Under the pieces are notes generated by a model. The model saw only the letters and a list, made by a program, of their open reading frames with translations. It had not been told where the DNA came from and ran no database searches. The position numbers and the translations under genes are program-made. A stretch of 64,000 bases of DNA from Micromonospora sp. NBC_01813 (GTDB lineage: Bacteria > Actinomycetota > Actinomycetes > Mycobacteriales > Micromonosporaceae), in assembly GCF_035917335.1 (NCBI RefSeq), contig NZ_CP109067.1:6261001-6325000 (forward strand), in the 5' to 3' direction. Shown here piece after piece: positions 1-6,899 of this stretch (the first letter of the stretch is position 1; every line of letters begins with the position of its first letter).

Positions 1-1882
1 TCGCGATCACTTTGGTGCGGTGTGGGCCGTTGGGGAGGTGGATTTCGCAGTGGTGTGGGGTGAGGAGGGCGGTGACGGCGAGTCCGGGGTGGTGGGCGGC
101 GAGGGTGGTGAGTGCGGGTACGGGGTCGTCGCCCTGGCCGTCGTCGTTGTCGGGGTTGGGGTGGTGTGGTGCGGGGATGGGGATCGTCGGGTCGGTGGGT
201 ACGGCGTGGTCGCTGGCGTTGCGGATGTATTCGAGGGCGTGGGCGATGGCTTTGGGGAGGCTGGGGTGGTGTGCGCCGGGGTTCCAGCGGCCGAGGTGGC
301 CGGTGAGGTGGGGTGGGGCGAAGCAGACGCCCCAGCGCAGGCCTTGGACCTGGTGTGGGTTGCCGGCGTTGCGGCTGTAATCGGCGAGGCTGATGACGGC
401 GGCGAGGCCGAGCCGATGGGCGAGGGTGACCACTGTGGCCAGTGGTGGGACTTGTGGTGGGGTGGCGTGGAGGAGGATGCGGCCGCCGGGGTGTCCGTTG
501 GTGACGGCTTCGAGGTAGGCGGTGACGGGGTCGGTGTCGGGTTGGTGGATGGTGGCGTAGCCGTGGAGGAGTTCGTGGTCGCGGAGGAACATCAGTTGGC
601 CGTCGAGGGTGGCGAGTTCGGTGGGGTCGAGGCCGAGCGCGGTCAGCTGGTGGGTGAGTTGGTATTCGGGTGGGAGTTGGTGCAGCGGTTTGCCGCCCGG
701 GTGGGTGCCGATGGGGGGTGCGGCTTCGGGCTGGCCGTTCAACGGTGGCCAGTTGAGGTGGCGGACCCGGCGGCGGCCGGCGGAGATGGTGACGGTCGCA
801 CCGTGGTAGATGCGGTGGCTGCCGGCGCAGGTGCGGCAGCCGCCGATGCGGTCGCAGTCGCAGTCCTCCCAGTGGGGCAGGTGGGTGCAGTCGGGGCAGG
901 GCAGGTACGGGATCGGCGGCCCCTGCCACGACGGTGGGGGCGGTTGCCAGGAGCGGGCCAGTCGTTCGCCGCGCCCGTCCCTGGTTTTGACGCCGGTGGG
1001 GCGCAGGGTGGTGTGCCACCAGCGGCCGTCGCGCCAGATGGCGTGCGCGCCGGGGGTCGGTGCGCCGGTGAGCAGCGCGGTGCAGTCGGCGACGATGCGG
1101 CGTTCGAGTTGGTCGGCGTCGACCGGGGGTGGTCCGAGGGGGATGCCGTTGGTTGGGCGTGGGGTGACGTGGTGGGCGGGGGCGTGTTGGCTGCGGTCGA
1201 TCAGCTCGAAGCAGGCCCGGCCGGTGTCGACGCGGGTGGCGGCGTCGGTGAACGTGTTGTAGCGGCCGGTGCTGGCGGGGACGGGGCTGCCGGGGAGTTC
1301 GTAGCGGATGTCCCAGTGGAAGTGGTCGCTGTCGGGGGCGGATGAGCTGCGGCGGGCTTCGATGACGAGGTCGAGGCAGAGGAGTTCGGCGGTGTCGCAG
1401 AGTTCGCCGAGCCGTTGGGTGGGGTCGGCGGGTGGTGGGGGTGTGGTGTGGCCGTACCAGATGCGCCAGGGGTCGTAGCCTTCGGCTGCGATCGGCCCGG
1501 CTTCGAGGGCGTGGCGTTGGTGGGCGGGCAGGTCGGGTTGCCAGCCGGCGGGGAGTTCGGTCCAGGGGGTGTAGATGGGTTCGCCGGGGAGTTCCGGGTC
1601 GTAGAGGTGCGCGGCGCCGGCCTGTGCGGCGAGGTCGGCGACGACGGGTGCCAGGTCGAGGCACCAGGCCCGGTCATCGTCGGTACGGGTGGGGGTGACC
1701 GCGCCGGGGACGATGGTGGCCGACGCGACGGCTGCGGTGTCGAGGTTGGCGACGGTGAGGACGAACTGGGCGCGCCGTTTCCCGGCCCCGTCGCAGCGCG
1801 CGCAGGTGGTGGTGGGGTTGGCGTCGCAGCGGGGGCAGCTGACGACGGTGACCGTGTGGTGTGGGGTCGGCTGGTGGGTCAC
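1..1882 (-). CDS. Hypothetical protein with two Cys-rich zinc-ribbon motifs (3' end outside window)
   Basis: I do not recognise this protein. The reverse strand reads openly from a GTG at 1882 past the window edge, at least 627 residues. Near the N-terminus it has CPRC (C16, C19) and CARCDGAG (C27, C30), a spacing like a DnaJ-type or rubredoxin-like zinc ribbon. A second Cys cluster near residues 325-350 reads CPDC...DCDC...CRTC. It is rich in His, Pro and Thr with GC-ending codons. Its GTGA start overlaps the stop of the DivIVA-like gene upstream, so the two are translationally coupled. The context (divergent short GntR gene) resembles accessory modules of actinobacterial integrative plasmids; that is inference. 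Confidence 0.7.
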   Translation of the reverse strand, partial: MTHQPTPHHTVTVVSCPRCDANPTTTCARCDGAGKRRAQFVLTVANLDTAAVASATIVPGAVTPTRTDDDRAWCLDLAPVVADLAAQAGAAHLYDPELPGEPIYTPWTELPAGWQPDLPAHQRHALEAGPIAAEGYDPWRIWYGHTTPPPPADPTQRLGELCDTAELLCLDLVIEARRSSSAPDSDHFHWDIRYELPGSPVPASTGRYNTFTDAATRVDTGRACFELIDRSQHAPAHHVTPRPTNGIPLGPPPVDADQLERRIVADCTALLTGAPTPGAHAIWRDGRWWHTTLRPTGVKTRDGRGERLARSWQPPPPSWQGPPIPYLPCPDCTHLPHWEDCDCDRIGGCRTCAGSHRIYHGATVTISAGRRRVRHLNWPPLNGQPEAAPPIGTHPGGKPLHQLPPEYQLTHQLTALGLDPTELATLDGQLMFLRDHELLHGYATIHQPDTDPVTAYLEAVTNGHPGGRILLHATPPQVPPLATVVTLAHRLGLAAVISLADYSRNAGNPHQVQGLRWGVCFAPPHLTGHLGRWNPGAHHPSLPKAIAHALEYIRNASDHAVPTDPTIPIPAPHHPNPDNDDGQGDDPVPALTTLAAHHPGLAVTALLTPHHCEIHLPNGPHRTKVIA

Positions 1883-2316
1883 GGCTGCCCCGCGTACCGG
1901 GTGGCGGCGGCGCTGGTGGTGGTGCCGACCCAGGTGGGCAGGTTGAGGGTGGTTTGGGCGGCGAGGGCTTGGGTGGTCTGCCAGCGGCGGAGGGCGTCTT
2001 TGATGCGGTCGTTCTGTTCGATGGTGCGGTCGAGTTCGGCGTAGAGGATGCCGAGGTCGTGGGCGACGCGGTCGAGGAAGGCGGCGACGTCGGCGGGGTC
2101 CAGGCCGCGGCCGCGCGCCCGGCGGGGCAGGGTGGGGAAGTGGTGGGCGCGGATCTGCCAGGGCCGGATCGGCCGGTACGCGGTGGGTCGCTGGTTGCGG
2201 GCGCGGCCGTCGGGTAGCCGGTAGACGCCGCTGCCGTTGGGCCAGTCGCGCGGCGGTGTGGCGGCCATTGTGCGGCGTTGCCAGCGCAGTCGCCAGCGTC
2301 GCCAAAGTTCTCGCAT
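1879..2316 (-). CDS. DivIVA-domain-like small protein
   Basis: 145 aa, first gene of the leftward operon. Residues about 90-140 read GLDPADVAAFLDRVAHDLG followed by a heptad-like helix (LYAELDRTIEQNDRIKDALR). This matches the short DivIVA-type motif seen in many actinobacterial proteins (G-Y/L-D-P-x-x-V-x-x-F-L-x-x-V then coiled coil). The N-terminus is Arg/Trp rich (RELWRRWRLRWQRR), perhaps for membrane or nucleic-acid contact. ATG at 2316 is preferred over GTG at 2319 because the ribosome site GGGGAGGA lies 7 nt upstream of it. The stop overlaps the next start by four bases. Full DivIVA proteins are longer, so a cell-pole role cannot be assumed. Confidence 0.7.
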   Translation of the reverse strand: MRELWRRWRLRWQRRTMAATPPRDWPNGSGVYRLPDGRARNQRPTAYRPIRPWQIRAHHFPTLPRRARGRGLDPADVAAFLDRVAHDLGILYAELDRTIEQNDRIKDALRRWQTTQALAAQTTLNLPTWVGTTTSAAATRYAGQP

Positions 2317-2400
2317 CACGGGTTCCTCCCCTTGCTGGTGTGGTCTGACTCGCCTGGTGGTGGTGCGGGTCGTGTGCCGGTGCCGGGTGTACGGGTGGAT

Positions 2401-2441
2401 GGGGTGGCCCCGCCGCTTGCCGTTGCCGGCGGGGCCACCCC
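2401..2441. other. Perfect 15-bp hairpin in leader of the leftward operon
   Basis: Arms 2401-2415 and 2427-2441 are exact reverse complements (GGGGTGGCCCCGCCG), with an 11-nt loop. No T-tract follows on either strand. It lies 85-125 bases upstream of the DivIVA-like gene, between that gene and the operator clusters, so it would be in its 5' leader. Attenuator, mRNA stabiliser or protein site are all possible. The rest of 2317-2585 shows no gene. Confidence 0.6.
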
Positions 2442-2585
2442 TGCCGCCAATCGCCGCAGCCTTCCTTGGCGGTACGGCGACCAGGGCAAACCTTCGGGGC
2501 CGGGACGCCCAACGGCATGACTCGCTGACCGCCCCGACCGGGTGGATCCACTCAGCGCCGACCGAGTAGTTCCGCCTAGAACCTA

Positions 2586-2618
2586 CGTTACTGGGTACCC
2601 TGGCGCTACCCCGTAACG
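2586..2618. promoter_or_regulatory. Putative GntR operator cluster 1
   Basis: Two inverted half-boxes: CGTTACTGGGTA at 2586 and TACCCCGTAACG at 2607 (reverse complement CGTTACGGGGTA), start-to-start 21 bp. The same arrangement occurs 126 bp further on. Placed on the side of the leftward operon. Binding by the neighbouring GntR protein is inferred from position and symmetry. Confidence 0.6.
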
Positions 2619-2711
2619 CTGGTTTCTTTGCCTATCGTCACCGAACCTCATCGACTAGGCGGTGGGTGGAGGCGTCTGACGCAGGCTGCATGCTGGCGCT
2701 AAGGCGGCCTG

Positions 2712-2744
2712 CGTTACCCAGTAACGATTCAGTACCCCGTAACG
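2712..2744. promoter_or_regulatory. Putative GntR operator cluster 2
   Basis: CGTTACCCAGTAACG at 2712-2726 is itself palindromic except at its centre, and TACCCCGTAACG at 2733 repeats the second box of cluster 1. The offset between boxes is again 21 bp. It lies about 50 bases before the GntR start codon, as expected for autoregulation. Confidence 0.62.
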
Positions 2745-2796
2745 CATGTTCTCCCCGGCGTGTGGTTTCTTGGACTTGCCGACCGAGGGAGTGCCG

Positions 2797-3081
2797 ATGG
2801 CTACGCCGCTCTACCAGCAGATCGCCGACGACATAGCGGAGCAGATCCGCGCCGGGGTACTCAAGCCGGGTGACCGCCTGCCGTCGACCCGGCAGCTGAT
2901 GGCGAACTATGACGTGAGCGAGACCGTCATCCGCTTCGTGATGATCCAGCTCAAGGCGCAGAGTCTCGTCTACGGACAGCCCGGACGTGGCGTCTACGTT
3001 CGTGACCCAGCCGATGGCGACGAAAGCCCGCGCAAGCACGTGTCGCTACGGCCTGTCGAGGATCCCAAGCCGGAGCAGTGA
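2797..3081 (+). CDS. Short GntR-family transcriptional regulator
   Basis: 94 aa. The whole protein is essentially the winged helix-turn-helix of the GntR family: PLYQQIADDIAEQIRAGVL then KPGDRLPSTRQLMANYDVS (recognition region) and the wing GRGVYV. No ligand-binding domain follows, unlike full-length GntR regulators of about 240 aa. Start ATG 2797 is chosen because GAGGGAG lies just upstream and the family motif begins three residues later; the frame is open further upstream to 2746. It is divergent from the zinc-ribbon/DivIVA-like operon and probably controls both directions through the two operator clusters between them (inference). Such minimal GntR proteins are frequent on actinobacterial integrative elements. 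Confidence 0.9.
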   Translation: MATPLYQQIADDIAEQIRAGVLKPGDRLPSTRQLMANYDVSETVIRFVMIQLKAQSLVYGQPGRGVYVRDPADGDESPRKHVSLRPVEDPKPEQ

Positions 3082-3227
3082 GCTTGTTTGGTGACTTGCC
3101 GCCGAGCACCGCTTGAGCCGCATCCGGCCACGGACTCGTCTGTCCCAATCGCCTGTGGACCCTCATGTGTGGCTCGGTCGACGTTGTGTCAGAATCCAAC
3201 CTCGTTCAGTCATCGGAGGTGGCGTGG

Positions 3228-4064
3228 GTGTCAACGTGGACGGCAGAGTTCAGGCTGAGCATCACCAAGGCGTTGGCTGACCAACTGGAAGCGACTCTGC
3301 GGCCGCTCACCCCCGCCACGCTGGACAAGGATCACCTGAAGCGAGTCCAGCCCCGTCCCGGCGTCTACTGCTTGTTCCATCAGGGCGAACGGGTGTATGT
3401 CGGCAAGGCCGCCAAGTCGTTGCAGGAGCGACTTAACCAGCACCAGCGGAAGGTGACCGGCCGCGCCGGGCTCGATCCGGCGGACATCCGTTTCGTGTGT
3501 GTCTACGTCGACGAGGACCTCGACGCCGCCGCGCCCGAAAAGCTCCTGATCAAGAACTATCGGACGCACGCCAGCATCCCCTGGAACACGAACGGCTTCG
3601 GCAACAACGATCCTGGGCGTAACCGGGACGGCAGTAAGGTCAGGAGCGGGCACTTTGACGCCCTATATCCGATCGACCTGGACTTCAGCATCCGATGCGC
3701 TGAAGGCGTTATGTCAGTCGAGGCGCTGCTTGAGCAGGCGAAAACTGCCCTCCCTTTCCGGATCCGCTGTGACAGCGGCGGTGCTGCGAAGGCCGTCTAC
3801 CAGGCGAGCAACGTCCGCTTGGGCGACGAGGAGCTGACTGTGCGAGCTTGGGCCGCCAGGCTGGTCGCCGCTCTGCCGGAGGGCTGGCAGCTCACGGCGC
3901 TTCCGGGCTACCTCATCCTGTATCGCGAGGAGCGCCGTTACGAAAGCGCACTGGGATGGTGGCGTCGCAGCGCCGATAGATCGGCGCAGTTCACGCAGGG
4001 TCCGATGAACTTTGCTGCCGGACCTGCCGAGGATGACCCGGCTGAACCGAGCGATCTCGACTAG
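3228..4064 (+). CDS. Eco29kI-family GIY-YIG type II restriction endonuclease
   Basis: 278 aa. Shows the GIY-YIG nuclease fold: PGVYCLF (Y47), VYVGKA (Y57), R68-x3-H72 in LQERLNQH, catalytic-type Glu in APEKLLIKNY (E104) and the conserved PWNTNGFGNNDPG block (N120), which with HFDALYPIDLDF is characteristic of the Eco29kI family. Eco29kI itself cuts CCGCGG; specificity here is not proven. It is longer than Eco29kI (about 214 aa), with an extra C-terminal part. GTG at 3228 is preferred because GGAGG stands eight bases before it; an upstream ATG at 3165 lacks a site. It converges on the vsr/methyltransferase pair, which would supply protection and repair. Confidence 0.85.
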   Translation: MSTWTAEFRLSITKALADQLEATLRPLTPATLDKDHLKRVQPRPGVYCLFHQGERVYVGKAAKSLQERLNQHQRKVTGRAGLDPADIRFVCVYVDEDLDAAAPEKLLIKNYRTHASIPWNTNGFGNNDPGRNRDGSKVRSGHFDALYPIDLDFSIRCAEGVMSVEALLEQAKTALPFRIRCDSGGAAKAVYQASNVRLGDEELTVRAWAARLVAALPEGWQLTALPGYLILYREERRYESALGWWRRSADRSAQFTQGPMNFAAGPAEDDPAEPSDLD

Positions 4065-4075
4065 GGCCCGTAGTG

Positions 4076-4870
4076 TCAGGCTGACTGGCGCGTCGTTGCC
4101 AGCTGGCGGATCGCTTCCGCTACTCGCTCGGCTGCCTCCGCTGGGTCCTCGTGTTCCCAGAAGCGAATCACCGTCCAGCCAGCCTCGGCAAGGATCCGGT
4201 CAGTTTCTCGATCGCGTACCCGGTTGCCCTCGAACTTCTCCCGCCAGAACTGCGCGTTCCGTTGTGATGGCCGGTGGTGATCGGGGCAACTGTGCCAGAA
4301 GCAGCCGTCGATGAACACGGCGATGCGGAGCCGTGGAAACGCGATGTCGGCAGTGCGGCGGACCGATGGGACAGGCCGGAAGTTGACGCGGTACCGCAGG
4401 CCAGCCTTGTGGAGGAGCGACCGAACCTTCCGCTCCGGGCGGGTGTCACGTCCCTTGTTAGCCCGCATGATCGTCTGGACGGCTGGGCTCGACGCCCAGG
4501 ACGTGTCGCTGGCGGGCTCCTTCACCGCCAGCAGCTCACGCGACCAGGCGAGTCGCCAACCTTCGGCGAGGTTTTCCGCCCTGGTGGCGTGACTGACCTC
4601 GCCCAGGTAGCGGGCAGGAGACTTGCCGCGGTCGGACCAACGGAGATAGGCGCGGATGCGCCTGGACTTGGGCAACAACTTGAGCTCCACCGACGCGCGG
4701 GCCCGGCGCCCATCGCCAAGATCCACCCATCGCCGGTCGTGGCCGCCGGCGGCACGGTCCTGCTCGGCGACGACCGACTGCCGACTCCGACCCTTTCGGC
4801 CCTTCCACGCACGTGCGCTCGGAAGCTTGTCTGCCCAACGATGTTCTGACTGTTGAAGACCCTCGGTCAT
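4076..4870 (-). CDS. vsr: Very-short-patch repair endonuclease (Vsr) with N-terminal extension
   Basis: 264 aa. Residues about 125-264 form a complete Vsr domain: GRDTRPERKVRSLLHKAGLRYR, TADIAFPRLRIAVFIDGCFW (metal-binding D175), HSCPDHH (H193 and zinc-type Cys/His), NAQFWREKFEGN and GWTVIRFWEHE. Vsr nicks next to T in T:G mismatches that arise when 5-methylcytosine deaminates, thereby protecting sites of a C5 methyltransferase. E. coli Vsr is about 156 aa; here about 120 extra N-terminal residues of unknown role carry a charged ELKLLPKSRRIRAYLRW segment. ATG overlaps the methyltransferase stop by four bases (ATGA), so the two are co-translated. Confidence 0.93.
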   Translation of the reverse strand: MTEGLQQSEHRWADKLPSARAWKGRKGRSRQSVVAEQDRAAGGHDRRWVDLGDGRRARASVELKLLPKSRRIRAYLRWSDRGKSPARYLGEVSHATRAENLAEGWRLAWSRELLAVKEPASDTSWASSPAVQTIMRANKGRDTRPERKVRSLLHKAGLRYRVNFRPVPSVRRTADIAFPRLRIAVFIDGCFWHSCPDHHRPSQRNAQFWREKFEGNRVRDRETDRILAEAGWTVIRFWEHEDPAEAAERVAEAIRQLATTRQSA

Positions 4871-6156
4871 GGCTGCTGGTTGGCCTCGTCAAGCGCTTCG
4901 GCGATCTTGCGGGCGAAGAACTCGCCGAGAACCACGGGGACAGCGTTGCCGAGCTGCCGCATCTGCTCACCACGCGGCCCGGCGAGCTTCCAGTCATCGG
5001 GGAACGTCATCACCCGAGCCGTCTCCCGTACGGTCATGTATCGGTGTCGGTAGGCGTCCGACAACGGGTCGAGATCGTCCGTGAGCATGACGGACTCCCC
5101 GCCGGGGACGCCGTGCACGCCAGCCTTGACGGTCTTTGCCGGCCGGTCCAGCTCGTTCGGGGTGTGGCCCGCGTAGATCCGGGCACCTGGCCAGCCGATG
5201 TGATTGGTGAACCCGCCAAGCAGATGCTCCTGGCGGTCGAGTCGATCCCACGGCACGGGCGGCAGGGGCCGCTGATCGTCGTCGCCAGCGATCGCGTCGC
5301 GCAACGTGCGCCAGGGAAGGGTGTCGTCGGCGATCGTGGTCGCGCCGGACAGCCGTGACATGACCCGGCGACGGACGTGGCCGGGCACACCTGGGTGTCG
5401 ATCCCAGTAGGTCCCGTCCAGCATCGTCCGCGCCAGGGCTGACTCAGAGTGCGTCGGGCTGACTGACTGCTCGAAGCGGTCGAGGTCGACACCGAGATCG
5501 GACCTAAAAGCCACCATGATGATCCTGTTGCGGATCTGTGGCACTCCGTAATCCGCGGCGTTCACCGGAAAGGTCCGGACCTGGTAGCGCTGCTTCGGGT
5601 CGGATGGCGTCTCGTCGAGTCTGCGACGGAGGATCTCGTCGTGCTCCTGCCAGGACGCTGCCTCGTCACGCTCCTCGAACGGGAGCTGCAGCTCCCGTTC
5701 GATGTAGTCGAAGTAGGGACGGAACGACTGCCGGAGCAGACCTCGCACGTTCTCGCAGATCACGGCCTTGGGTTGGATCTCCCGGACCGCGCGGAACATC
5801 TCCGGGAACATATTGCGCTTGTCCTCATCGCCCTTGGCCACGCCGCCGAGGCTGAATGGCTGGCAGGGAGGGCCTCCGGCGATGAGGTCTACACGGTCCC
5901 ATAGATAGCTGAAGTCAACCTGCCGCACATCCCCCTCAACCAGGGGCCAGCGATCGCCGTGCGTCGGGATCCACTCATCCTCGCCACGCGTGGCGGCGGC
6001 GTTGGTCTTCAGAGTGTCACAGGCATACCTGACGATTTCGTTGACCAGGAGCGGCCGGAAACCCGCTTGGTGGACGGCCATCGCCAAGCCACCCCCGCCG
6101 GCGAAGAGTTCAACCGATGTGCGGCCTCTTAGCGGGTCTCCTAGCAGATCAGACAT
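4867..6156 (-). CDS. DNA (cytosine-5-)-methyltransferase (Dcm family)
   Basis: 429 aa. All main C5-methyltransferase motifs are readable: I (ELFAGGGG, AdoMet site), IV (GGPPCQPFS, catalytic C98), VI (ENVRG), VIII (QIRNR), IX (VRETARVMTFPDDW) and X (QLGNAVP). It probably modifies the target of the neighbouring Eco29kI-like endonuclease. ATG at 6156 is chosen; a TTG six bases upstream is the only alternative. There is no ribosome site, but a TATAGT hexamer ends seven bases before the A of ATG, which is the layout of a leaderless mRNA. vsr follows with a four-base overlap. Confidence 0.95.
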   Translation of the reverse strand: MSDLLGDPLRGRTSVELFAGGGGLAMAVHQAGFRPLLVNEIVRYACDTLKTNAAATRGEDEWIPTHGDRWPLVEGDVRQVDFSYLWDRVDLIAGGPPCQPFSLGGVAKGDEDKRNMFPEMFRAVREIQPKAVICENVRGLLRQSFRPYFDYIERELQLPFEERDEAASWQEHDEILRRRLDETPSDPKQRYQVRTFPVNAADYGVPQIRNRIIMVAFRSDLGVDLDRFEQSVSPTHSESALARTMLDGTYWDRHPGVPGHVRRRVMSRLSGATTIADDTLPWRTLRDAIAGDDDQRPLPPVPWDRLDRQEHLLGGFTNHIGWPGARIYAGHTPNELDRPAKTVKAGVHGVPGGESVMLTDDLDPLSDAYRHRYMTVRETARVMTFPDDWKLAGPRGEQMRQLGNAVPVVLGEFFARKIAEALDEANQQP

Positions 6157-6174
6157 GCGCAAACTATACCGCGG
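6157..6174 (-). promoter_or_regulatory. Leaderless promoter of the methyltransferase with embedded CCGCGG
   Basis: On the reverse strand CCGCGG (6174-6169) is followed directly by TATAGT (6168-6163), six bases, then ATG. The -10 position predicts transcription starting at the A of ATG. CCGCGG is the Eco29kI target, so modification or cleavage of the promoter itself is conceivable. Promoter call from sequence; regulation is inference. Confidence 0.5.
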
Positions 6175-6303
6175 AGTTGTAGATCTTGGAAGCGACCACG
6201 CCGCCGAACCTGGTCCCCGGCCGACTTCGACAGTGAGTGGCCATGCCCACGGTCGAGAGCCGCCGCAGGTGTGGTTGGGTAACGGGAACTCGAGGGAGAG
6301 GCG

Positions 6304-6729
6304 ATGGCGACCTGGCAGTTCGGTCCGTTCGACAACGACGAGGCAGTTGAGTGGTGTGCTGCACTAGAAGCCACCGAACCCGACCTACGTGCTGAACTGG
6401 TGCGGGCAACGCTCGCGATGGCGTCGTCGTCCGCGGGCACTCTGACCGGTGATGAGGCCGCTCGGGCCGTCGCGGCGGCTGCCGTGGTCCTTCAGATGGT
6501 CACGGGCAGACCTGTCTCGAAGTCGGCCTACAGCCCTCAACTCGTTGGAGAAGACGTCCAAGTCGGTCCGGAAGTGCGGCATTTGGCGGTACGGGCACTC
6601 GACGTCGTACTAGCTGTCGGGTCCGTGTGGCGCCAACTGTGGCACGACGACGTCGAAGAAGACGAGGCGATCGCTGTCGTTGAGACACTTCGGCGTGCCC
6701 TCCTCTCTTCGGGGCGCCATCCAGCATGA
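6304..6729 (+). CDS. DUF4259 family protein
   Basis: 141 aa. Begins MATWQFGPFDNDEAVEWCAALE, the hallmark opening of DUF4259 (M-x-T-W-x-x-G-x-F-D-N-D), followed by helices and a second half with LRRALLSSGRHP. Biochemical function is unknown; members often sit in defence or accessory islands. GAGGGAGAGG lies just before the ATG. The promoter region is shared divergently with the methyltransferase, and includes TGGGTAACG at 6276-6284, the reverse complement of nine bases of the GntR operator (possibly chance). Confidence 0.82.
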   Translation: MATWQFGPFDNDEAVEWCAALEATEPDLRAELVRATLAMASSSAGTLTGDEAARAVAAAAVVLQMVTGRPVSKSAYSPQLVGEDVQVGPEVRHLAVRALDVVLAVGSVWRQLWHDDVEEDEAIAVVETLRRALLSSGRHPA

Positions 6730-6899
6730 GCTAGTGGGACTCGCCCGCAGGGATCAGCCAGCACGGCGGCGAAGCGTCGCTGTAGGGCTGTAGTCAGGTC
6801 CCGGTAGCCTCGTACCGTCGGCGTGTAACTCCGAGGTCCCGAACCGCGCCGACGCTCGCCAGGACGCTTGCCTGACGGCGGCTCGGGCGTCCAAAGGCG

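Noticed and set aside
20-1345. Long rightward open frame of 441 codons at the left edge
   Set aside because: It is the antisense shadow of the leftward zinc-ribbon gene: its product is a Gly/Val/Ala/Glu-rich sequence without motifs, while the reverse frame shows Cys clusters, sensible composition and coupling to the upstream gene.
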